DNA from: Candidatus Aminicenantota bacterium | GTDB taxonomy: Bacteria; Acidobacteriota; Aminicenantia; Aminicenantales; Aminicenantaceae | Direction: 5' to 3' | DNA length: 10,744 nt | NCBI GenBank assembly: GCA_016926925.1 | Contig: JAFGNQ010000132.1 | Span: 1 to 10,744, forward strand | In this document: one piece after another, positions 1 through 5,821 of the stretch | Position numbering within the stretch: position 1 is the first letter of the stretch | Layout: every line of letters starts with the position of its first letter | Translations under genes and position numbers: made by a program | The notes under the pieces: generated by a model | Told to the model about the DNA's origin: nothing | The model's input: only the letters and a program-made list of their open reading frames with translations | Databases searched by the model: none

Positions 1-133
1 GGACTGTGTGAGCACGGAATGAGCTGTCGGGCAGTGCAATGGTAGCTCAATGATAAACGGATTCAGAACGGATAGACGTGCGGAGTTACGCAGGGCCGAG
101 AAGGAGGCCGAGGAAATGGCGTGAAAAATCCGA

Positions 134-154
134 CTGGAGCGAAGACATCTCCAG
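134..154. repeat. short inverted repeat, weak hairpin
   Basis: CTGGAG at 134-139 and CTCCAG at 149-154 form a perfect 6-bp stem around a 9-base loop, followed on the + strand by CCATTTTC. The T content after the stem is too low for a convincing intrinsic terminator. It could be the decayed end of a transcript entering from the left, or part of a larger RNA fold. Confidence 0.35.
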
Positions 155-351
155 CCATTTTCATCTCGCACCCTGTCATCTCACACAAAATGGAAGAGAG
201 CCGAGTAGCTTAAAAAACCGGTAATGAGACCTCCAAAAAAACACGTGGTATTTTTAATTAAATGCCAACCTTCATTCGGTTCCTAACGTCATATGTTATG
301 AAATCCAAGACAAATGGAAGGCAAAAAGGCTCAAAAGCTCGATTCACGAAA

Positions 352-357
352 AAGGAG
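352..357 (+). promoter_or_regulatory. Shine-Dalgarno sequence of the PadR gene
   Basis: AAGGAG lies 8 bases before the ATG at 366. It fixes that start and is the only strong ribosome binding site of the PadR-permease pair. Confidence 0.75.
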
Positions 358-365
358 CAGGGTTC

Positions 366-692
366 ATGAAGCTTTTATCAAGCCATGATGAAATCCTATT
401 GCTGGCCATCTTGGGGCTCGGTGATGAGGCCTACGGCGTGACAATCAGAAGGGCGGTCAGCAAAGCCATAGGAAAAGACTGGTCGATCGGGGCCGTCTAT
501 GATCCTCTTTACCGCCTCGAACAGAAGGGCTATGTCGCCTCCTTACTTTCCGAACCGACGAACGAACGAGGAGGCCGCAGCAAAAGGATTTTCCGGGTTA
601 CTCCTCATGGGATCAAAGCATTGGGTGCTCAAAAGACCATTCGAGACAGACTTCGGCAAAAAATTTCGGAGAACGCCTTCAAACATACTTGA
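366..692 (+). CDS. PadR-family winged-helix transcriptional regulator
   Basis: This 108-residue protein reads as a compact PadR repressor. Helices at about 8-32 (EILLLAILGLGDEAYGVTIRRA) lead into the recognition helix at about 42-56 (GAVYDPLYRLEQKGYV). The wing at about 58-80 contains the ERGGRSKRIFRVTPHG pattern usual for PadR proteins paired with permeases. The C-terminal dimerisation helix is short, as in the small PadR class. Members normally repress their own operon and release DNA when a small molecule binds. The ATG at 366 has a good ribosome binding site, and the stop lies 7 bases before the permease ATG, so the two genes are almost certainly co-transcribed. Autoregulation is inferred from the family; I could not find a clean ATGT-N8-ACAT type operator upstream. 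The family is secure, the ligand unknown. Confidence 0.9.
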   Translation: MKLLSSHDEILLLAILGLGDEAYGVTIRRAVSKAIGKDWSIGAVYDPLYRLEQKGYVASLLSEPTNERGGRSKRIFRVTPHGIKALGAQKTIRDRLRQKISENAFKHT

Positions 693-699
693 TAATTCA

Positions 700-3279
700 A
701 TGGCATATAACGAGCAAAGACCGCCCAAATTATTAAAATTCATCTTGAACCGGTTCCTGACCGATTACTCCGAGCTGGCACTCCCCGGCGACCTGGAAGA
801 AGAGTTTCATCTCATCCGGAAGGAATCCGGTTTGAGGAAGGCCAGGAGATGGTATCGCATCCAGGTCACGAAATCCATCCCTTTTCTGCTTAAGAATTTA
901 TTCTACTGGAGTATGGAAATGTTGAAAAATTATCTCAAAATCGCAGTTCGCAATCTTGAAAGACACAAGATGTATTCCTTCCTGAATATCGCCGGGCTTG
1001 CGGTGGGGATCGCCTGTTCGCTGCTGATCACCCTCTGGGTTCTGGACGAGCTCAGTTTTGACAGATTTCATGAGAACGCCGGCCGCCTCTACCGGGTGGA
1101 ATTCGATCAGGACTACTCCGGCCAGTTGTTCCACGTCAATGTCAGTCCCCACCCTCTGGGGCCTGCTCTAAAAGAAGAAATCCCCGAAGTCGAAGATGCT
1201 TCAAGAGTAAGTCCGCTAGGTGAAATTCTGGTGAAGCACGGCGACAAGACATTTTTCGAGGATACCGCGGCCGCCGTGGATCCTTCATTCCTGGAAATCT
1301 TCAGCTTTCCCTTGATAAAAGGAGATGCCCGGACCGCCCTGGAAGCACCTCATTCCATCGTCATCACCGAAGACAAGGCCAGAAAGTATTTCGGGCACGT
1401 GGACGCTATCGGGAAAACGCTCAACGTCAATAACCGGCTGGACTTTACCGTGACAGGCGTCATGAAAAATGTTCCACGAACGAGTTATCTCCGGTTTGAA
1501 TTGATGATGCCTTACGAGCTTTTGAGGACAAGCGGTCAGGACCTCGAAAAATGGACGGTTAACACCACTTTGACATTCGCACTGCTGCAGGAAACAACTC
1601 GACCGCAATCGGTCGCTCAAAAAATACAGGCGTTGGTTACCAAGCACGGCTCGGGCGAGGACCAGGAGTATTCTCTTCGTCCTTTGACACAAATCCACCT
1701 TTACTCATACTTCGGTTTCGGCGAAAAAAAAGGAAACGCCCAATACATCGCCATATTTTCAGCAATCGCCGCGTTCGTGCTTCTCATCGCCTGTATCAAC
1801 TTTATGAACCTGGCGACAGCACGGTCGGCCAAACGCGCCCGGGAAGTCGGGATGAGAAAAGTCGTTGGCGCCGGCAAGCGGCAGATCATCCAGCAGTTTT
1901 ACATTGAATCCTTTGTCTTTGTTTTTCTCTCATTACTTTTGGCGGTCTTTCTCGTTTGGCTTGTCTTGCCGGTCTTCAACTCATTATCGGGAAAAGAAAT
2001 TGCATTGAGCGCTCTAGCCAGAGGTCGGGCTCCTCTCGCTGTTTCGGGCGTCCTTTTGGTGACGGGACTCATCGGAGGCAGCTACCCCGCTCTTTTTCTC
2101 TCTTCCTTTCATCCCGTCAAGGTGCTCAAAGTAACAATCGGTTCCGGAACCTCGGGCTCGGTTTTCAGAAAAGTGCTGGTGGTTGTTCAATTCTCACTGT
2201 CGATTGCCCTTATTATCGGAACAGGAATCGTCTACAGCCAGCTCGGCTTCATTAAAGAAAAGAGCCTCGGATTCGAAAAAGACCTTCTTCTCTCCATTCC
2301 GATTCGCGGAAGGGACGTGCAGGGATCTTATGCTGCCGTCAAGAAAGAATGGCTCAAACATCCGGGAGTGGTTGGTGTCAGCGCTTCAAGCGACAAACCT
2401 TCCGGCATCTACAGCAATTCGGATGGAGCCGATTGGGAAGGGAAAGATCCTGAAAAAGATGTCTCTGTCCATTTCACTTCCGTGGATTACGATTACTTCG
2501 AGACGGCGGATATGGAAATGGCCGAAGGACGCAGTTACAGCCTGGACTTCCCTTCTGATAAGGAATCCGCCTATGTCGTCAATGAAGAGCTCAGAAAGCT
2601 TATGGGCGCCGATTCCGCTGCCGGGAAGAGGCTCACATTTGGAGGGAAAACCTGCACCATTATCGGCGTAGTGAAAGATTTCCATTTCCTTTCGCTGAAA
2701 AAGAAAATCGAACCCCTGGTTCTCATGCTTCGTCCGCAGTACATGAATTACATTCTGGTACGTATCCATCCCGAAAATATGACCGCAACTCTATCGGACA
2801 TTAAGAAAACCTGGAACGATGTGATTCCCGACTTTCCCTTTGACTACAGTTTTATCAATGAAGATTTTGGTCTTTTGTACCAGGCAGAAGACCGGATGGG
2901 CGGTTTGCTCAAATATTTTTCCTTTTTAGCCGTGTTCATCGCCTGTCTCGGCCTTTTCGGTCTGGCATCGTTCGCTGCCGAACAGAGGACCCGGGAAATC
3001 GGCATCCGGAAAGTTCTGGGGGCATCGATCGCTAAAATCACCTTCATGCTCTGCGGAGAGTTCGCTCTCCTGGTGCTCCTGGCAAATATCATCGCCTGGC
3101 CGATCGCGTTTTTGGCAATGCAAAACTGGCTGCTGAATTTTGCATACCGTACGACAGTAAGCTGGGAGACTTTTTTCTTCTCAGGTGTGCTGGCATTTGT
3201 TATTGCTTTGTTTACAGTCGGTTATCAGGCCATCAAAGCGGCGCTGACCAATCCGGCCAGGGCTCTGAAATACGAGTGA
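700..3279 (+). CDS. FtsX/MacB-type ABC transporter permease with N-terminal prefix domain
   Basis: This 859-residue membrane protein has the doubled FtsX permease architecture. Residues about 7-65 form a soluble segment (PPKLLKFILNRFL, then GDLEEEF and ARRWYR) matching the 'permease prefix domain' found in permeases paired with PadR regulators. The first TM helix (about 94-115) is followed by a MacB-like periplasmic domain (about 118-340), a four-helix bundle (about 347-512), a second periplasmic domain (about 520-735) and three last helices (738-760, 786-806, 824-843). The repeated coupling motifs REVGMRKVVGA (381-391) and REIGIRKVLGA (765-775) are the usual FtsX contacts to an ATPase. The ATG at 700 was chosen because the prefix domain begins there; longer readings would overlap PadR and lack family similarity. 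There is no clear ribosome binding site, so translation is probably coupled to PadR. No ATPase gene lies in the window. The family probably exports or mechanically handles a periplasmic substrate; the substrate cannot be read from sequence. Confidence 0.9.
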   Translation: MAYNEQRPPKLLKFILNRFLTDYSELALPGDLEEEFHLIRKESGLRKARRWYRIQVTKSIPFLLKNLFYWSMEMLKNYLKIAVRNLERHKMYSFLNIAGLAVGIACSLLITLWVLDELSFDRFHENAGRLYRVEFDQDYSGQLFHVNVSPHPLGPALKEEIPEVEDASRVSPLGEILVKHGDKTFFEDTAAAVDPSFLEIFSFPLIKGDARTALEAPHSIVITEDKARKYFGHVDAIGKTLNVNNRLDFTVTGVMKNVPRTSYLRFELMMPYELLRTSGQDLEKWTVNTTLTFALLQETTRPQSVAQKIQALVTKHGSGEDQEYSLRPLTQIHLYSYFGFGEKKGNAQYIAIFSAIAAFVLLIACINFMNLATARSAKRAREVGMRKVVGAGKRQIIQQFYIESFVFVFLSLLLAVFLVWLVLPVFNSLSGKEIALSALARGRAPLAVSGVLLVTGLIGGSYPALFLSSFHPVKVLKVTIGSGTSGSVFRKVLVVVQFSLSIALIIGTGIVYSQLGFIKEKSLGFEKDLLLSIPIRGRDVQGSYAAVKKEWLKHPGVVGVSASSDKPSGIYSNSDGADWEGKDPEKDVSVHFTSVDYDYFETADMEMAEGRSYSLDFPSDKESAYVVNEELRKLMGADSAAGKRLTFGGKTCTIIGVVKDFHFLSLKKKIEPLVLMLRPQYMNYILVRIHPENMTATLSDIKKTWNDVIPDFPFDYSFINEDFGLLYQAEDRMGGLLKYFSFLAVFIACLGLFGLASFAAEQRTREIGIRKVLGASIAKITFMLCGEFALLVLLANIIAWPIAFLAMQNWLLNFAYRTTVSWETFFFSGVLAFVIALFTVGYQAIKAALTNPARALKYE

Positions 3280-3285
3280 ACCCGA

Positions 3286-4809
3286 TCACTGGCTTCCCTC
3301 TGCTCCGAATTCTTTTCTGAGAACTTTTTTTAAAACCTTTCCCGTAGGATTCTTAGGCAATTCCTCGACAAATGTGACAAATTTCGGCACCTTATAATCG
3401 GCCAAAAAACCCGAACAATAGCTGATGAGATCTTTGGCCAACACCCGGCTTTCCCGCTTTCTCACGACCACGGCCATCACGACTTCGCCCAGTATTTCGT
3501 CATGGACGCCTATGACCGCATTTTCCAGAACATCCGGGTGTTCCGAGAGAACGGTCTCGATTTCCTCGGGGAAAATATTCTCCCCCCCTCTGATGATCAA
3601 GTCTCTTTTTCTTCCATCAAAATACAGGAACCCTTCCCGATCGAAATGGCCCAAATCACCGGTAAAGAGCCATCTTTCTCTGATTGTTTTCTCTGTCAAG
3701 GCGTGGTTTTTGTAGTACCCCTTCATCACGTTCGGACCCCTCATCACGATTTCTCCCGTTTTTCCGGATTCTGCCTCATCCCCCTTTTCATCGACAACCT
3801 TCAGCTGCACGACCCTCGAAATGGCTGTGCCTATGGAGTGCGGTTTAGACAGGATATGTTCGTCGCGCAGTAGCGAGCAGGCAGTGGCACCCTCTGTTTG
3901 CGCATAACCATTGCATACCTCGATATGCTGCACCGTATCTTTCCACCATTTCACGACCTCCGTATCCACTGGAGAGCCGCCCGAGAGAATAGTCTTCAAT
4001 GATGTAAGATCGTACTGCAAGACGCGGGGATGCTGCTGCAAGAGAATCATTATAGAGGGAACCAACCAGATGAAATTCGGCTTTTGAATCTGTATCATTC
4101 TGAGCACCTCTTCGGTGCTGAACTCCGGAAGCAGAATCAATGTGGCCCCGACGATCCCTGCGCTCAACATGAAAGCTGTCGTAGCCGAGCAATGCCAGAG
4201 AGGCGTTGTAACCAGCATTTTATCTCTGGATGAAAAGCCCATCGCTTCGATCCACATCTTGGCTGAGGAGATACAATTGGCACGCGTCAAAACGACGCCC
4301 TTGGGATCACCCGTGGTCCCAGAGGTGTAGAAATAAATCATTTCCTCGACGTCGGAGACAGGAGCACTCCGCCGCACATCTTTTCCCTTCTCCAGGAGCT
4401 TGGAAAAAGCCGATTCCCCTCTGTCTCCGCACATGATATATCGCTTGATTTGTGATAATTCGGGCCGGATTTGTCTAACGATACCCTGGTACGTTTCATT
4501 AAAAAGCAGGAGCTCGGATTCGACATGATTCAGGACGAACTGGAGCTCGGATGCTTGATAGCGTGTATTGATCGGAACAGCTATCGCGCCTAATTTGATC
4601 AGAGTATAGTAAATGAGAGGAAATTCCAGAGAATTGTTCAACAGAAATGATACCTTCGACTTTTTCGCCAAGCCGAGGCTCGAGAGTGAGTCTGCAAGTT
4701 TGTTCGAGAGGGAATCCAATTGCCCATAGGTCAAACTTCGTTCCCCACAAATGACGGCAGGCTTATCCCCTTTCTCGAGGGCATGTCTTCTCAGAGTTTC
4801 TTCGATCAT
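3286..4809 (-). CDS. class I adenylate-forming acyl-CoA ligase/synthetase
   Basis: This 507-residue enzyme would activate a carboxylic acid with ATP and transfer it to CoA. All core motifs of the AMP-binding superfamily are present: P-loop YTSGTTGDPKG (161-171), GYAQTEG (301-307), FTGDLG (382-387), the hinge region GRKRDLIIRGGENIFP (399-414), and the C-terminal catalytic lysine in PKNPTGK (485-491). Length and motifs fit medium/long-chain fatty-acid or aryl-acid CoA ligases. No carrier-protein domain is attached, so a stand-alone ligase is likelier than a nonribosomal peptide module. A TTG at 4833 would add eight residues, but GGAGG (4820-4824) sits 10 bases before the ATG at 4809, so the ATG is preferred. 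It lies 117 bp downstream of the GNAT gene on the same strand and ends 6 bp from the convergent permease stop. The acid substrate cannot be assigned; the fold is certain. Confidence 0.92.
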   Translation of the reverse strand: MIEETLRRHALEKGDKPAVICGERSLTYGQLDSLSNKLADSLSSLGLAKKSKVSFLLNNSLEFPLIYYTLIKLGAIAVPINTRYQASELQFVLNHVESELLLFNETYQGIVRQIRPELSQIKRYIMCGDRGESAFSKLLEKGKDVRRSAPVSDVEEMIYFYTSGTTGDPKGVVLTRANCISSAKMWIEAMGFSSRDKMLVTTPLWHCSATTAFMLSAGIVGATLILLPEFSTEEVLRMIQIQKPNFIWLVPSIMILLQQHPRVLQYDLTSLKTILSGGSPVDTEVVKWWKDTVQHIEVCNGYAQTEGATACSLLRDEHILSKPHSIGTAISRVVQLKVVDEKGDEAESGKTGEIVMRGPNVMKGYYKNHALTEKTIRERWLFTGDLGHFDREGFLYFDGRKRDLIIRGGENIFPEEIETVLSEHPDVLENAVIGVHDEILGEVVMAVVVRKRESRVLAKDLISYCSGFLADYKVPKFVTFVEELPKNPTGKVLKKVLRKEFGAEGSQ

Positions 4810-4818
4810 TTCCTCTCT

Positions 4819-4824
4819 TCCTCC
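4819..4824 (-). promoter_or_regulatory. Shine-Dalgarno sequence deciding the ligase start
   Basis: GGAGGA on the minus strand lies 10 bases before the ATG at 4809. It would be inside the coding sequence if the upstream TTG at 4833 were used, which argues for the ATG. Confidence 0.6.
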
Positions 4825-4926
4825 CCGCTTCAAACCCGACTCGCGAGAGCACTCAGATTTGATCTATAAATGAGACTGATCTCACATGAAAGCTCTGGAG
4901 TTCAATCCTTTGTCTCAAAATAAAAC

Positions 4927-5619
4927 TTAAACATCCTGAGGATTCGATTGCGTCTTTTTCCCGATGTCGACGGATCCAAGGAGCCATCTGCCTTTTCTCT
5001 CGATCCGAAAACCCAACCTGTGGGTTAGCCGAATCGACGGCAAATTTTGAGGATCGACCAGGGTATCCAGACGTCCGACACCACGCTCTTCCAGAATATG
5101 CAACAAAAATTCGCCGATGCCTACTGAAACACGCCGACCGCGATATCCATCCCGGACTGCCGTGAATATTATTTTTGCGATATCGGGAGAAGAATCTTTC
5201 CATGATCGGCCGGAATCTGTTTTTAAGATATAAGGCAAGGCTTCACGGCATGGAAGAGGATCAGTCCTTTCTTTTACGGTAAATCCTCTCAAAAAATTGA
5301 TGCCCCTCTGGAGGGCGATTTTTAAAGATAGAACGGGATGTCTGAAAAGAAAATATCTAAAAAACCGGCGTCTTTCAACAACTGTGATGTTAAAACCGAT
5401 TAGACTTGAGCGTTCCTCAGCGACAATGATGACAATGTCCTTATTGGAGAGGGCATCCATGCAGATCGCATTGTAGAGTTTAACCGAACGCATGCCGGCA
5501 ATTTCGGGTTTTATAGTCTTTATGAGCTCGGAAAGCCGGGGGAAGTCATTGTGTTTGAAAAGCCGATAGACCGGGCTTTTGTCGTCGATGAAATCTGAAT
5601 CGAGGCTTGAGAATCTCAC
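4927..5619 (-). CDS. GNAT-family N-acetyltransferase
   Basis: This 230-residue protein has a GNAT core in its C-terminal half. The acetyl-CoA pyrophosphate-binding motif is YRGRRVSVGIGEFLL (159-173), with the R/G-x-x-G-x-G/A-like pattern, followed by the helix-strand-helix NLPSIRLTHRLGF (192-204) typical of motif B. The N-terminal part starts with the usual YRLFKHNDFPRLSEL pattern (18-32) that opens GNAT domains. An insertion with many aromatic and basic residues (about 83-135) separates the halves, making it longer than a minimal 150-residue GNAT. The start is GTG at 5619: an in-frame stop lies three codons upstream and the next Met (residue 43) would remove the first strand. No good ribosome binding site precedes the GTG. 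The acceptor (amino sugar, polyamine, peptide N-terminus or other) is unknown. A TTGACA at 5715-5720 could drive this gene and possibly the ligase after it. Confidence 0.82.
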   Translation of the reverse strand: MRFSSLDSDFIDDKSPVYRLFKHNDFPRLSELIKTIKPEIAGMRSVKLYNAICMDALSNKDIVIIVAEERSSLIGFNITVVERRRFFRYFLFRHPVLSLKIALQRGINFLRGFTVKERTDPLPCREALPYILKTDSGRSWKDSSPDIAKIIFTAVRDGYRGRRVSVGIGEFLLHILEERGVGRLDTLVDPQNLPSIRLTHRLGFRIERKGRWLLGSVDIGKKTQSNPQDV

Positions 5620-5661
5620 TGCAAATCAGATATTGATCCGCTCCGCTTGTGAGCGTCCCAT

Positions 5662-5731
5662 CGGATTCCGTATCTTGAAAAAGCTTTAACATTGGTAACA
5701 CAGCAATGGGGATATGTCAATACGGGATTCG
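5662..5731. repeat. imperfect long-range inverted repeat around the putative GNAT promoter
   Basis: The 12 bases at 5662-5673 (CGGATTCCGTAT) match the reverse complement of 5720-5731 at 10 of 12 positions, with 46 bases between. The TTGACA candidate sits at the edge of the right arm. It could be an operator pair or a chance dyad. Confidence 0.3.
5692..5720 (-). promoter_or_regulatory. possible sigma70-type promoter upstream of the GNAT gene
   Basis: On the minus strand, a perfect TTGACA (5715-5720) is followed after 17 bases by TACCAA (5692-5697), a poor -10 hexamer with three of six matches. Spacing and distance to the GTG at 5619 (about 70 bases) are reasonable, but the weak -10 keeps this tentative. 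Confidence 0.25.
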
Positions 5732-5743
5732 GACATGAGAATT

Positions 5744-5764
5744 AAGCATGATGTCCCCTGAATT
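5744..5764 (+). repeat. REP-like short repeat, copy 1
   Basis: These 21 bases match 9396-9416 in the same orientation at 19 of 21 positions; the core is ATGATGTCCCC followed by GAATT. This copy sits in the non-coding gap after the kinase gene. Motifs with GTCCCC-GAATT remind me of sequences flanking IS200-like REP-associated transposases in some bacteria. That link is from memory and not shown here, since no transposase is present. Confidence 0.45.
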
Positions 5765-5821
5765 CGTTACAGCCAAACCTGGATCACATCCGGGAACAAA
5801 GCGGAAAGTGCCGGTAAAATA

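Larger units (their letters stand above)
1..365. other. gene-free left end and leader of the PadR operon
   Basis: No coding region can be supported here. The + frames entering from the left stop by positions 11, 22 and 45. The longest later reading (50-124, 24 codons) has no ribosome binding site. The first 154 bases are rich in short inverted repeats: a 6-bp stem TGAGCT/AGCTCA (20-25 with 44-49), a self-complementary GGCC pair around 94-109, and CTGGAG/CTCCAG (134-139 with 149-154). ACGGAT occurs twice (57-62, 68-73). This looks more like structured non-coding sequence than decayed coding sequence, but I cannot name a family. The part from about 180 to 350 is AT-richer and should hold the PadR promoter; TGTTAT near 294-299 is a weak -10 candidate without a good -35. 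Confidence 0.5.

Noticed and set aside
31..100. tRNA-like D-arm text (GGTAGCTCAATG) near the left edge
   Set aside because: No T-loop of the GGTTCGAATCC type and no acceptor stem can be found at the right distance, so it is not a tRNA gene.
280..300. partial CATATG-centred dyad considered as a PadR operator
   Set aside because: The arms outside the central six bases do not match, and a six-base palindrome is expected by chance.
499..699. upstream in-frame extension of the permease reading
   Set aside because: It overlaps most of the PadR gene in another frame and shows no family resemblance; the prefix domain starts with the ATG at 700.
4871..4884. TGAGA-CTGA-TCTCA hairpin after the GNAT gene considered as a terminator
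   Set aside because: Only five base pairs and no T run on the minus strand, so termination between GNAT and ligase is not supported.
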